Source: Bordetella sp. 02P26C-1 (GTDB lineage Bacteria; Pseudomonadota; Gammaproteobacteria; Burkholderiales; Burkholderiaceae_B). From it: 64,000 bases of DNA. Below are positions 9,023 to 18,030 of this stretch, in pieces (positions within the stretch are counted from its first letter, which is position 1; each line of letters begins with the position of its first letter). The stretch is from positions 1-64,000 of the forward strand of contig NZ_WSJB01000008.1 of assembly GCF_009763255.1 (NCBI RefSeq), written 5' to 3'. Both the position numbers and the translations under genes were made by a program. Under the pieces are notes generated by a model. The model had not been told where the DNA came from. It worked only from the letters and a program-made list of their open reading frames with translations, and searched no databases.

Positions 9023-9997
9023 ATGAGACTATGCAAGCTTATTGCCTCCGGTATTGCCTCGGGTTATCTGGCTTTAATGGCTACCGTCGCGCACGCGGCA
9101 TGGCCAGAACGGCCGGTCAAAATCGTAGTGCCATTCCCACCTGGGAACTCTTCCGATGTCTCAATGCGTTTGCTAGCCGAACTTCTGGCGCCCCGTTTAG
9201 GGCAGGCAGTCATTGTCGAGAACAAAGTCGGTGCAGGCGGCACGATCGGCACGGGTTTCGCCGCCAAACAGCCCGCGGACGGCTACACCTTGGCCATGGG
9301 ATCGACAGGCCCTCTGTCGATCGGCCCGTGGCTGCGTCCAGATTCCATGACCTACGATCCGCTCAAAGATCTCGAGCCCATCGCCGCGGTAGCCTGGGCG
9401 CCGCAAGTCATGGTGGTGCGTACCGACGAACCCTACGACACGATCAACGGGCTAATCGAACAGACGAAAAAAAGCGGCAATCCCTTGACCTATGGGACCC
9501 CCGGAGTCGGCACGACGCCTCACCTGGTGATCTCGAAGTTCCTGCATGATGCCGGGATTCAGGGCCAACATATCCCCTACAAAGGAGGCATGCAAAGCCT
9601 GGCGGATCTCGTCGGTGGTCAGGTCAATTTCATGTCCGACAACGTACCGGTTTTCAGTGCGGCCCTGGACGGCAAGCGCGTCAAACCCATCGGAGTGACC
9701 TCTGCGCAACGCATTCCCACGCTGCCCGACGTGCCCACCCTCGCCGAACAAGGCTTGAAAGATTTCAGCATGCAAGGCTGGATCCTGCTCATGGCGCCTA
9801 CCGGCGTGCCTGCCGACGTAAAAAAGCGCCTGGAAACGGAGGTCGCAGCGGTCATGCAGGATAAAAACATGCAGGGCCGTCTGTTGGGCTTCGGTCTGGT
9901 CCCGATGAACATGCCCCAATCGGAGATCCCGGCTTTCCTCAAAGACGAATCGCAAAAGTGGAAAGAGGTCGTCGATATTTCCGGCGCCAAAAACTAA
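9023..9997 (+). CDS. Bug-family tripartite tricarboxylate receptor (periplasmic), orphan
   Basis: A 324-residue periplasmic solute-binding protein. A signal peptide ends near ATVAHA-AW (about residue 27). The mature start WPERPVKIVVPFPPG is the Bug/TctC signature, followed by AGGTIGTGFAAK and TYGTPGVGTTPHL motifs. AGGGGAAAA precedes the ATG. It lies 25 bases after the RraA-like gene with no tctA or tctB nearby, so it is either an orphan receptor using membrane components encoded elsewhere or a sensor. It probably binds the carboxylate or amide that the upstream enzymes degrade. A complete tctCBA set occurs separately at 54-57 kb. Confidence 0.93.
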   Translation: MRLCKLIASGIASGYLALMATVAHAAWPERPVKIVVPFPPGNSSDVSMRLLAELLAPRLGQAVIVENKVGAGGTIGTGFAAKQPADGYTLAMGSTGPLSIGPWLRPDSMTYDPLKDLEPIAAVAWAPQVMVVRTDEPYDTINGLIEQTKKSGNPLTYGTPGVGTTPHLVISKFLHDAGIQGQHIPYKGGMQSLADLVGGQVNFMSDNVPVFSAALDGKRVKPIGVTSAQRIPTLPDVPTLAEQGLKDFSMQGWILLMAPTGVPADVKKRLETEVAAVMQDKNMQGRLLGFGLVPMNMPQSEIPAFLKDESQKWKEVVDISGAKN

Positions 9998-10103
9998 CGC
10001 ATCTCGTCATGCGCCCGGTTGCAACGAGCAGCCGGGTTGCAGGCGCTTGAACCGGCACCGATGGCTCTTTTACACCGCGCTTTAATGCATTGACTATCCG
10101 GGG

Positions 10104-12302
10104 TTAGGCCGCTGAGTTCGATACGCCAGTGTCATAAGGCGGTGCCCGACGACAGAAATCGGACGCACGCAGCCATTGTTCAAACGCCGTAGGCGACAAC
10201 GGCTTGGAGAACAAATAGCCTTGAACCACCGGATAGCCCTGTTCGCGTAAGGTCTCCAGTTGCACCGTGGTCTCGACTCCCTCCGCGATGACGGTCAGGC
10301 CGAGACTTTCGCCGATGCCCAGAATGGCGGCACTCAGGTTTCGCTCCGCCGCGTCATGGGCAAGGTCGGCCACGAATGACTGGTCCAGTTTGAGTTCACT
10401 GATGGGCAGACTGCGCAGATAACTGAGGCTGGAATAGCCCGAGCCGAAGTCGTCCAGAGACAATCTCACACCATACTCGTTCAAGGTCTCAATGGTCTTG
10501 AGGACGGCCGGATTGGCTTCCAACAGCAGGCTTTCGGTCAGTTCCAGGGTCAGACTCGATGGGGGCAACGCATTCAAGGAAAGCGTATCCGCAACCAAGG
10601 CGGGCAGGTGCAGGTTATGGAAATTAAGGGGAGACATGTTCACGGCGACAGTTGGAACCTCCAGCCCGGCCTCCCGCCATTGCCGCATCTGCGCACAGGC
10701 AGTTTTCATTGCCCAGTGTCCCAAGATGCCGATCAAGCCCGTTTCTTCGGCCAATGGAATGAAGCGTTCTGGGGATATGTCACCGAGCAAAGGGTGGCGC
10801 CACCGGGCCAAGGCTTCCACGCCATACAGACGGCCGGTCACGATGTCGACCTGAGGCTGGTAATGCAGATGTAATGTCCCGTCGTCCCCTACCAGAGCCT
10901 GCCGTAGCGCCTGTTCCAATCCCAGGCGCTCTTTGGCCAGCGAATTCATTTCCTTACTGAAAAAACTGAAGCGACCGCGACCGGCCTTTTTCGCCTGATA
11001 CATGGCCATGTCGGCCCGATGTATCAGCGTCTCGATATCGTGACCATCCTGAGGATAGACGGCCACGCCGATGCTCGCGGAGACGTCAACCGCCGTGTCT
11101 TTCAGATGCAAGGGCTGCGTCAGGGTCGATTGCACGCGTTCGATCAACAGACCAATGTGCTCGCAATCCGTATGAGGCAGCACCATGACGAATTCGTCGC
11201 CCGATAGCCGTCCGGCAATACCTGCATGGCGCAGCAAACCTTTTATGCGGTCCGCTACGGCACATAACAACGCGTCTCCTCCCGAGTGCCCCAACGAATC
11301 GTTGACATGCTTGAAGCGGTCCAGATCGATAAACAGCACTGCGGCGCTTTGCGACTCGCTGTGCTGTTGCTGCAGCAACTGATCGGCGCTGGCCTGCAGC
11401 AGGCTGCGATTAGGCAAGCCCGTGAGCGCGTCATAGTAGGCCAAGTGACGGATACGCAAGCGGGTTTGTTCGCGCTCCATCGCCAATGCACACAGGTAGA
11501 TACAAGCCTGCACAAGCTGTTGGTGAAACGCCGAGGCAACATGCGGCCCGCTCTCGCGGTAATAGAACGCGAACGTGCCCAGCACTTTGCTGTCTTTATT
11601 CATTATGGGCGTGGACCAGCATGACCGATAACCCAGCGGAAGGATCAAATGCTTGTAATCCGCCCAGAGTGGGTCGGTCGCGATATCCAAGACCAGCACC
11701 GGCTCTTTACGCCACGCGGCGGTCCCGCATGAACCAACACTTGGACCGATGACCACGCCATCGAGTTGCGAGGAATAGGAAAACGGCAAGCTGGGGCTGG
11801 CCAGTGGATGAAGCACGCCTTCATCATCGACCTGCAAAATACTGGCGCTGATTTCGGGCGCGATTTGTTCGACTTCCTCGCAAACCATCTCCAGCACTTC
11901 AATGAGCGGCAGATCGCGCGCCATGGCTTCGAGGACGCGGTTGTTTAATACCTCGTAAATCTTGGTTCGGGTGATATCCAGCAGCACCGATATGGTGTAC
12001 AGCCATTCACCCTCCGGGTCCGTCACCGGGTTGCAAACCAGATTGCACCAGTGGCGGCGCCCCTCTTTGCTGATAATTAGCTCATCGACTTTAACGGAAC
12101 GTCCCGCGAGCAGTGCCTTGCGGATGCTGGCAAAAAATTCTTCTGATGCCTGCCGGGCGAGCAACGTAGGGCCGTGTTGGCCACGAACCTCGTCCAGCGT
12201 CCATCCGAACATTCGGCTGAATCCGCTGTTGTGATAAACCACCAGCCCCTGAGCGTCGGTAATAAGAACTGCCGCATCAGTGGTATCCGCCATGGAGGAC
12301 AA
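10104..12302 (-). CDS. PAS-GAF-GGDEF-EAL cyclic-di-GMP signalling protein (start uncertain)
   Basis: Visible domains are PAS (about 5-115), GAF (about 130-275), GGDEF (about 290-450) and EAL (about 465-725). The GGDEF site reads RLSGDEF (first Gly to Ser, 367-371), so cyclase activity is uncertain. The EAL domain keeps YGVEALARW, ELTESLLLE, LDDFGSGYSS, LKLDQSF and AEGVET, so phosphodiesterase activity is expected. No membrane helix is visible. The coordinates use a TTG at 12302 (ATG at 12293 is the alternative); neither has a ribosome binding site. The frame stays open upstream with a natural-looking PAS cap helix (SGQEHLRQLSSMADTTD) until a run of ten C. An ATG at 12367 beyond that tract would be in frame if the run held 11 or 8 C. 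Confidence 0.88.
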   Translation of the reverse strand: MSSMADTTDAAVLITDAQGLVVYHNSGFSRMFGWTLDEVRGQHGPTLLARQASEEFFASIRKALLAGRSVKVDELIISKEGRRHWCNLVCNPVTDPEGEWLYTISVLLDITRTKIYEVLNNRVLEAMARDLPLIEVLEMVCEEVEQIAPEISASILQVDDEGVLHPLASPSLPFSYSSQLDGVVIGPSVGSCGTAAWRKEPVLVLDIATDPLWADYKHLILPLGYRSCWSTPIMNKDSKVLGTFAFYYRESGPHVASAFHQQLVQACIYLCALAMEREQTRLRIRHLAYYDALTGLPNRSLLQASADQLLQQQHSESQSAAVLFIDLDRFKHVNDSLGHSGGDALLCAVADRIKGLLRHAGIAGRLSGDEFVMVLPHTDCEHIGLLIERVQSTLTQPLHLKDTAVDVSASIGVAVYPQDGHDIETLIHRADMAMYQAKKAGRGRFSFFSKEMNSLAKERLGLEQALRQALVGDDGTLHLHYQPQVDIVTGRLYGVEALARWRHPLLGDISPERFIPLAEETGLIGILGHWAMKTACAQMRQWREAGLEVPTVAVNMSPLNFHNLHLPALVADTLSLNALPPSSLTLELTESLLLEANPAVLKTIETLNEYGVRLSLDDFGSGYSSLSYLRSLPISELKLDQSFVADLAHDAAERNLSAAILGIGESLGLTVIAEGVETTVQLETLREQGYPVVQGYLFSKPLSPTAFEQWLRASDFCRRAPPYDTGVSNSAA

Positions 12303-12346
12303 CTGCCGCAGATGCTCTTGGCCGCTCGGAACCAGGTTGTCACTGT

Positions 12347-12356
12347 GGGGGGGGGG
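12347..12356 (-). repeat. Homopolymeric tract of 10 C (minus strand), candidate phase-variation switch
   Basis: Ten uninterrupted G on the plus strand (C on the coding strand) lie between the ATG at 12367 and the PAS-GAF-GGDEF-EAL frame. With 10 C, translation from that ATG yields a 96-residue dead end; with 11 or 8 C it enters the full protein. Tracts of this type change length by slipped-strand mispairing and are used for phase variation in Bordetella and other pathogens. Confidence 0.7.
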
Positions 12357-12628
12357 TCGAATGACATCGCTGATTCGATCGGAAGTCGGGTGTTACAGAC
12401 TATAGCTGACCCGCAAAATAATTTCCGAATTGCCGTGCTCAGGAGCAGGGGGCCCGGACCGATTTCCTGCTATCTTTATCGCCAACTCTGTGGGTGAGGG
12501 ATGGACAGCGACGTTTACGTCTGGTCGCGCCTGTTCGTACCGCGCCGTCCAGAGTCCTAGAACATGCACGCGCTGGATGTCTACGAGACATACCAGCCTA
12601 TGAAAAAATTCATTCAAGGGAACAACCG

Positions 12629-13108
12629 ATGTTACGCATGACGACCCAGGCCTTGGTATTGGCGTGTATTGCTACTCTGCATGGCTGCGCAACGCACGCG
12701 CCCACGACAAAGCCTATCGCAAGTCAAACCATTACTACTATCAATGGTGAACCCCTGCCGGGCCAAATGGCGCGGTTGGTGGGCTCCACGAAGATGCTCG
12801 ACACGATAGATGTAAACGGCCAGCGCATAGTCGTTGAAAAGGGGGTGCGCAAAGCCGGCACGCGCGTGGCTATCCATGTACATGAATTCGGGGGCCACAC
12901 CTGCGTTCTATCCGGTGAGATTACTGGGTTCATGGAAGGTCATGCCCCCCGCAAATGGCCCACCGGCTCCTGCTATTACATGCCGCCCAATGTGCCGATG
13001 GCGGCAGCGAATCTGGGGACTGAGGACGCGCTGCTGATAGACACTTTCATCCTGCCTCCCGGCAAACCCACCATCACCATTCTGGAGCCGGGGTTTCCGG
13101 ATCGTTAA
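12629..13108 (+). CDS. Putative cupin-fold lipoprotein
   Basis: The start ATG at 12629 is chosen because AAGGGA precedes it and it begins a lipoprotein signal: MLRMTTQALVLACIATLHGC, with a lipobox-like LHGC at about 17-20 (His at -2 is unusual). This gives 159 residues. The mature part resembles a single cupin domain. HVHEFGGHTCVLSGEI (about 88-103) matches the first cupin motif with metal-ligand His residues, and the later PPNVPMAAANLG resembles the second. It probably sits on the inner face of an outer or inner membrane and binds a small ligand or metal. A longer upstream start at 12494 exists but lacks any signal sequence logic. Confidence 0.75.
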   Translation: MLRMTTQALVLACIATLHGCATHAPTTKPIASQTITTINGEPLPGQMARLVGSTKMLDTIDVNGQRIVVEKGVRKAGTRVAIHVHEFGGHTCVLSGEITGFMEGHAPRKWPTGSCYYMPPNVPMAAANLGTEDALLIDTFILPPGKPTITILEPGFPDR

Positions 13109-13180
13109 GAGCCCCGGGCATATGACCTCGCTAGAATAAAAGCTCAGAAATCAAGTCCGACTGCCTAAGGTGTCACATTG

Positions 13181-13555
13181 ATGGAAATTAATCTGCCGGA
13201 TGTCATAGCCGAGGTTCGCGAGCAATTCGAGCGCTATGAACGAGCGTTAACGAGTAATGATGTCGCGGTGCTCGACGAATTGTTCTGGAACAGTCCCCAC
13301 ACCCTGCGCTACGGGGCCGGCGAGAATCTATACGGCTATGACCAGATCAAGGCGTTTCGCGCGGCCCGTCCCTCAAAGGGCCTCGACCGCGAGGTGATGA
13401 AAAGCGTCATCACAACATACGGCAGAGATTTCGCTACCTGCAATATGGAATTCAAACGCGCGGGGGTCCCTGGGACAGGACGGCAGAGTCAGACTTGGGT
13501 GCGCACACCCGACGGGTGGCGGGTGTGCGCCGCGCATGTCAGTCAGATGGCCTGA
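13181..13555 (+). CDS. AtzH/HpxZ-like protein (SnoaL/NTF2 fold)
   Basis: A 124-residue protein starting at ATG 13181 after AAGG. It resembles the AtzH-like proteins called HpxZ in oxalurate catabolism: [30 protein letters not shown], shown in parts ([27 protein letters not shown]), then a C-terminal [17 protein letters not shown]. AtzH proteins form dimers of an NTF2-like cone and often accompany amidohydrolases of urea-derived compounds. No hpx amidase is next to it, so its role here is open. Its end overlaps the end of the convergent dedA gene by 13 bases. Confidence 0.85.
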   Translation: MEINLPDVIAEVREQFERYERALTSNDVAVLDELFWNSPHTLRYGAGENLYGYDQIKAFRAARPSKGLDREVMKSVITTYGRDFATCNMEFKRAGVPGTGRQSQTWVRTPDGWRVCAAHVSQMA

Positions 13556-14220
13556 CCTTTGCCCTCCCGTCTACGAGCACGCCACAAACCGAACAGCGCC
13601 AGCAAACCGGGACCGATAATCAAGCACCAGATAATGATGCTGAGATGTTCTTTGACCCATGGCAGGTTGCCAAAGAAATAGCCCAACAAGGTCAAACCGA
13701 CCACCCATAGCAAAGCGCCAGTCACGTTGTAGAAAGTAAACTTGCTGCGCGACATCTCGGAGATTCCGGCTACAAAGGGCGCGAAGGTACGGATGAAAGG
13801 CATAAAGCGGGCGATCAGGATAGTGATGCCACCGTAACGTTCGTAGTACGCATGCGCTTGGTTAAACGCAGTCTTGCTGAAAAAGCGCGATTCTTCCCAA
13901 CGGAATACTTTCGGTCCGAAGTAGCGCCCGAGACTGTAGTTCACCTGGTCACCCGCAATGGCAGCCACCAGCAACAGCGCCATGGCGACGGGTAACTCCA
14001 AAAGACCCGCGCCGGCGAGTGTACCGACCACAAAAAGCAGCGAATCGCCGGGCAGAAAGGGCATCACCACCAAGCCCGTTTCCACGAACACGATTAAAAA
14101 CAGCAAGGCGTACACCCAGGCACCGTAGTTGGCGATCAAGGCTTGCAGGTGTTGATCGACGTGCAGGATAAAGTCCACCAGGGTCCATATATATTCCAAC
14201 CCAGACTCCCAAAATCGCAA
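13543..14220 (-). CDS. DedA-family membrane protein
   Basis: A 225-residue inner-membrane protein with several hydrophobic helices. The DedA hallmark [17 protein letters not shown] lies at about residues 136-152, and the earlier [17 protein letters not shown] (about 47-63) contains the conserved acidic and Pro residues. DedA/VTT-domain proteins are needed for membrane-potential balance and lipid carrier recycling, including resistance to cationic peptides. Transcribed convergently to the HpxZ-like gene. The 253 bases between its start and the next plus-strand gene contain the divergent promoters. Confidence 0.93.
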   Translation of the reverse strand: MRFWESGLEYIWTLVDFILHVDQHLQALIANYGAWVYALLFLIVFVETGLVVMPFLPGDSLLFVVGTLAGAGLLELPVAMALLLVAAIAGDQVNYSLGRYFGPKVFRWEESRFFSKTAFNQAHAYYERYGGITILIARFMPFIRTFAPFVAGISEMSRSKFTFYNVTGALLWVVGLTLLGYFFGNLPWVKEHLSIIIWCLIIGPGLLALFGLWRARRREGKGQAI

Positions 14221-14473
14221 AAGCCTAGGATAGCGGATTCAGAAGACTTCTAGCGGTCACGGCGCGTAGACTTCAGGATCAACGATAAAAAGGTGGCTTA
14301 AGCTAATGACGCGGCGACAGTTATTCCTCGAAAAAGACGGAATCTGTCGCTTCACTCCACCAAATCGTCATAGCTTGAATCTTTCTTTTAAACTGCTCGG
14401 CCTGTAGTGGTATTGTCGTTATTCTAATAATCCGCCCCGGACAGGGTATCGGTTGGATTGAAGGAAGATTTGC

Positions 14474-15499
14474 ATGTGTACTCGAGTACTTTGGGGAGAC
14501 GCCAATGGTGCGGTGCTTGTGGGCCGCAACATGGATTATCACCGTGACCTTGCAACGAACCTATGGAAACTGCCGCGCGGTATTAAGCGCGATGACGGCG
14601 TGAACGGTGCCCTGAGCTGGACGGCACGTTATGGCAGTGTCGCCATTACCGCCTTGGACATGATGACCGTCGATGGCCTCAACGAGGCAGGTTTATCCGG
14701 TCATATTCTGTGGTTGGCCGAATCGGTCTATGGCGAGTATGACGCTTCGCGCCCCGTCCTCAGCCAGGCCATTTGGCTGCAATATTTTCTTGATAACTAT
14801 GCGAACGTCGCGGAAGCCGTAGCTTGGGTAAAAGAAAACCACACGCAAGTTTTCCAACTCGTCGATCCCGCCAGTGGGGAAGTACCGGCTATACATCTGG
14901 CGCTCGACGATGCCAGTGGCGACTCTGCGATTTTTGAGTACATCGACGGTGAGCTCAGGATTCATCATTCGCCTGACCATCAGGTAATGACCAACTCGCC
15001 ACCCTACGATCAGCAACTTGAAATGCTGAAGCAGGTGCAAGGATTCGGTGGCACTTTGTCATTGCCGGGCAGCACGCTGGCTTCCGATAGATTTGCCCGA
15101 GCGGCTTATTACGTTAACCGCCTCGCCCGGCCCAAATCCCAAGTTGAGGCTATTGCCGCGATGTTTAGCGTGATGCGCAACGTGGCGCAGCCGTTCAGAG
15201 TGCCCGATCCTGGCAAACCCGATGCTTCGCAGACCATCTGGCAATCCGTGGCCGACCTAACCCGACGTCGTTTGGTATTCGAGTCTACGACCCGCCCGAA
15301 CATCATCTGGGTGGATCTGGATGGTCTGAATTTCGCTGCAGACTCGGGCGAAAGCAAGATTGATCTGGGAAGCCAGCTGGCTGTTGAAGGCGGCTTGGCC
15401 GGCGATGTCACCGACAAGTTCACCCCCGCCAGCGGCCTGAAGTTTCTGGATCTGACCATGCTCAAGCAGCTCAAGGCCAGGGCTGCCGCGAAAGCCTGA
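14474..15499 (+). CDS. Choloylglycine hydrolase family enzyme (Ntn hydrolase; bile salt/penicillin V acylase type)
   Basis: A 341-residue Ntn hydrolase beginning MCTRVLW. Removal of Met exposes Cys2 as the N-terminal nucleophile. R18, N19 and D21 in VGRNMDY match the catalytic pocket of bile salt hydrolases and penicillin V acylases, and TNSPPYDQQL carries the conserved Asn. No signal peptide precedes the Cys, so self-processing is only Met removal and the enzyme is cytosolic. The family hydrolyses linear amides such as conjugated bile salts, penicillin V and, in Gram-negatives, acyl-homoserine lactones; which applies here is unknown. It stands alone with about 250 bases upstream, and a 6-bp GCCGTC/GACGGC inverted repeat (15523-15543) follows. 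Confidence 0.88.
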   Translation: MCTRVLWGDANGAVLVGRNMDYHRDLATNLWKLPRGIKRDDGVNGALSWTARYGSVAITALDMMTVDGLNEAGLSGHILWLAESVYGEYDASRPVLSQAIWLQYFLDNYANVAEAVAWVKENHTQVFQLVDPASGEVPAIHLALDDASGDSAIFEYIDGELRIHHSPDHQVMTNSPPYDQQLEMLKQVQGFGGTLSLPGSTLASDRFARAAYYVNRLARPKSQVEAIAAMFSVMRNVAQPFRVPDPGKPDASQTIWQSVADLTRRRLVFESTTRPNIIWVDLDGLNFAADSGESKIDLGSQLAVEGGLAGDVTDKFTPASGLKFLDLTMLKQLKARAAAKA

Positions 15500-15607
15500 G
15501 CACAGGACTTGTTGGTTGGTTAGCCGTCGCCATGGGTGACGGCCCTTACCTAAAACACGTCCATTAACGAGACGCTGGCGGCGAATCAGCTTCCGCCCCA
15601 AAGCGGC

Positions 15608-17080
15608 CTATCTGTTTTTCAGCACTCGGCGATTTACAGCAAGTACAAAGACTGAAAGCGCCAAAAGCGTGGCAATCACAATGCTGCTCACGGCAGTAAA
15701 GGACGATTCAAATGCATGCATTGCGCGGGCCAGCATCGCCTGCGATTCGTTGTGCTTCATGGCGTAGGCCAGCGCTTCGTCAAGACTACTTCCGGCCATA
15801 GCATCAATCCCGTTGTTGCGGACATCCGCCACATACACAGCGGTCATTAGTGAACCAAATACGGTCACACCGAATCCTCCCCCAAACTCGTAAGCAACCC
15901 CTTCGACCGACCCCGCCATTCCTGCACGTTCCTCAGAAACATTGCTCATTACCAGCGTGCTTGAGGCAGTAAGGCTGGAGCCTATCCCGATACCACAAAG
16001 CGCCAGGAACGCTATTGGGAAAACGGTGTTTGAATCTCCAAAGACTAGATAACCCACCATACCCATTGCACACATAGCCAGCCCCGCGGCTATGACACGC
16101 GGTGATCCTATCCGGCCAATCAGAGTCCCAGCTAACGGGCCTGCAATGAATGAGCCCAGAGAAATGGGAAGCACAAATGCGCCTGCCTCCAATGGAGTTT
16201 TACCTAAGACCAACTGCAGACGCTGGCTCAGTACTAACTCAAAGCCAATGAGCGTCATAGACGCAACAAGTGCGATCAAGATTCCTGTAGCTATCGGCGC
16301 AGCAGAAAGCAGTTTGAAATCAATCAAAGGCCGTTCCAGTTTCAGTTGGCGCCGAACAAAGATGGTCAGGGTAAAAACTCCTAAGACCAAAGTGCTGCAA
16401 GCTAACAGTGCATGGCTATCTGGCTTGGCAAATTCTTTAATGCCACACGCCAAAGCGATGATCCCGAGCATGCTTTGCCAGCAACTGCGGAAGTCGATGG
16501 GGATGCTGGGGTCACCTGCCTTATAAGGTACTAGAAACCAAGCCAGAACAGTACCAACCGCAATGATTGGGACATTGATGAGGAACACGGATCCCCACCA
16601 AAAATGTTCCAGCAAAGCGCCTCCTAGCAGTGGCCCTACAGCGGCTCCACCTGAAGCAACAGAAGCCCAAATACCTATGGCAAAAGCCAGTTCTTTTGGG
16701 TCCTGAAACGTGGTACGGACGATAGCAATCGTTGAGGGCATCATGGCCGCGCCGCCAACAGCAAGTAACGCGCGCGCTGCGATCAACACATTAGCACTTG
16801 GCGCAAAGGCAGCTATCAATGAAGCCAGCCCAAACATCAGCATGCCAAAGATAAATACGCGCCGATGCCCTAAGCGGTCACCCAGTGCACCCATTGCCGG
16901 CATCAGCCCAGCCATGACTAATGAATAAGCATTGAGAATCCACAGCTTTTCTGATGCGGTGGTGTGCAAAGCTTGGGCAAGACTTGGCAACGCGGTATAG
17001 AGAACCGTCATGTCGATGACGACTAGAAACAAGGCGGTTGACACCACTGCGAGTGTCAACCAGCGAGCTTGTGACTTCAT
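15608..17080 (-). CDS. MFS multidrug exporter, DHA2 (EmrB/QacA/SmvA) family
   Basis: A 490-residue transporter. The ATG at 17080 is preferred over the longer frame from 17206. It has AAGG upstream and begins MKSQARWLTLAVVSTALFLV, the natural start of helix 1; the extra 42 residues look non-native. Motif A (GALGDRLGHRRVFIFGM, about 75-91) and about 14 hydrophobic segments fit the DHA2 proton-driven drug exporters. It is most like SmvA, which exports quaternary cations such as methyl viologen. No regulator gene is adjacent. Its composition is visibly lower in GC than the core genes to the right, consistent with acquisition. Confidence 0.92.
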   Translation of the reverse strand: MKSQARWLTLAVVSTALFLVVIDMTVLYTALPSLAQALHTTASEKLWILNAYSLVMAGLMPAMGALGDRLGHRRVFIFGMLMFGLASLIAAFAPSANVLIAARALLAVGGAAMMPSTIAIVRTTFQDPKELAFAIGIWASVASGGAAVGPLLGGALLEHFWWGSVFLINVPIIAVGTVLAWFLVPYKAGDPSIPIDFRSCWQSMLGIIALACGIKEFAKPDSHALLACSTLVLGVFTLTIFVRRQLKLERPLIDFKLLSAAPIATGILIALVASMTLIGFELVLSQRLQLVLGKTPLEAGAFVLPISLGSFIAGPLAGTLIGRIGSPRVIAAGLAMCAMGMVGYLVFGDSNTVFPIAFLALCGIGIGSSLTASSTLVMSNVSEERAGMAGSVEGVAYEFGGGFGVTVFGSLMTAVYVADVRNNGIDAMAGSSLDEALAYAMKHNESQAMLARAMHAFESSFTAVSSIVIATLLALSVFVLAVNRRVLKNR

Positions 17081-17105
17081 GAGAAAAACCTTGGAGAATA
17101 TATAC

Positions 17106-17197
17106 AAACTCAAACTACTTAAACGAAAAAAGGGCCATCGCAAAAGCGCCCCCCTCAAACACTGCTGTCGTAACACCGGCCAACTTATCCTAAGAAA
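17106..17197. repeat. Dispersed hairpin repeat, copy A
   Basis: About 92 bp similar along its length to copy C at 27629-27722, and in its core to copy B at 17881-17915. The core pairs AGGGC...CGC with GCG...CCCT around an AAAA loop. Read on the minus strand the hairpin is followed by TTTTTT, like an intrinsic terminator, and this copy lies downstream of the minus-strand ATPase gene. Confidence 0.65.
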
Positions 17198-17261
17198 CTT
17201 GGCCACCTCGAGCTCTTATAAGCTCGGCGTTCACGATGCAGCTGTCGACCCTTTGCAGCCG

Positions 17262-17825
17262 TTAGTGACGAGAAAGCTGTTCGACATCGTAAAAATGATT
17301 TAAGTCGTTTGTCGTTGCTAATCTGATTTTTGGCAATGAAACTCGCTCATACAAGTCGCCATACCTGCGGCGATTTCGAGGAGTAACCACGGCGATGTGA
17401 TGAAGCATCTGCCATTTGACAGTGTCTCGCCCACCAGCGAGTCGGCCTCGCCTGTTCCGTTCGAACCAAGTACGACGCAAGTAGCGCCATAGGCTAGTCG
17501 ATGTTGGTACGTCCAATAGAATAAAACCGGTTGCCCTGGACAGACGCTGGGCCAAAGTACTTGTGTAATTGCCGTCCATCACCCACTGCTCCTGCATTAT
17601 CGCCTCGTCATGTAACTGACGGAATTCCTGTGCGGGCCGGGGAACCCAATCACTATAGGGGATGTGAAAAAGCTGGTCGAGATGAATGACGGGCAGACCG
17701 CGCTTGCGCGCAATCGCGTCCGCCAGGGTGGACTTGCCGCTGTTGGATGGCCCAAGAATGCAGATGCGAGGACCTAAATCATTCAATATTGGCATAGAGG
17801 GAAATTGTGGCACTGCGGAAGGCAT
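17262..17825 (-). CDS. P-loop adenylate-kinase-like protein (topology-modulation/FlaR type)
   Basis: A 187-residue protein with a Walker A loop GPSNSGKST (25-33), then LPVIHLDQLFHIP (about 44-56) and QEWVMDGNY-like text, written here as EQWVMDGNYTS (about 78-88). These are typical of the AAA/adenylate-kinase-related family often annotated as DNA topology modulation protein FlaR. The true substrate of the family is not established. GAGG lies 11 bases before the ATG. The gene stands alone between two copies (A and B) of the dispersed hairpin repeat, and its lower GC suggests it travelled with them. Confidence 0.8.
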   Translation of the reverse strand: MPSAVPQFPSMPILNDLGPRICILGPSNSGKSTLADAIARKRGLPVIHLDQLFHIPYSDWVPRPAQEFRQLHDEAIMQEQWVMDGNYTSTLAQRLSRATGFILLDVPTSTSLWRYLRRTWFERNRRGRLAGGRDTVKWQMLHHIAVVTPRNRRRYGDLYERVSLPKIRLATTNDLNHFYDVEQLSRH

Positions 17826-17875
17826 TGAGTGTCCTCATCCGGCCGATAACCGCCTCTCAAACGTTGTCGTGCGAC

Positions 17876-17931
17876 CACAGTAAAAAGGGCCATCGCAAAA
17901 ACGACAGCCCTCAACACACTATTTACAGACA
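17876..17931. repeat. Dispersed hairpin repeat, copy B (core only)
   Basis: Shares the core AAAAAGGGCCATCGCAAAA and the GACAGCCCTCAA arm with copies A and C, but the outer flanks have diverged. It lies between the start of the ATPase gene and the promoter of the caspase-like gene. The same minus-strand hairpin plus T-run structure is present. Confidence 0.6.
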
Positions 17932-18030
17932 GTAGAAACCTCTTCCCGCAGTGCAAAGAGGGTTCACTTCGCAGATCCGCTCGGTGTAGGATCTGGCAGT
18001 AGCTTGTTTCTGTTAGTAAAGCGGGGGGAT

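Noticed and set aside
17081-17206. 42-residue N-terminal extension of the MFS exporter
   Set aside because: The internal ATG at 17080 has a ribosome binding site and begins the normal first helix; the extension overlaps repeat copy A.
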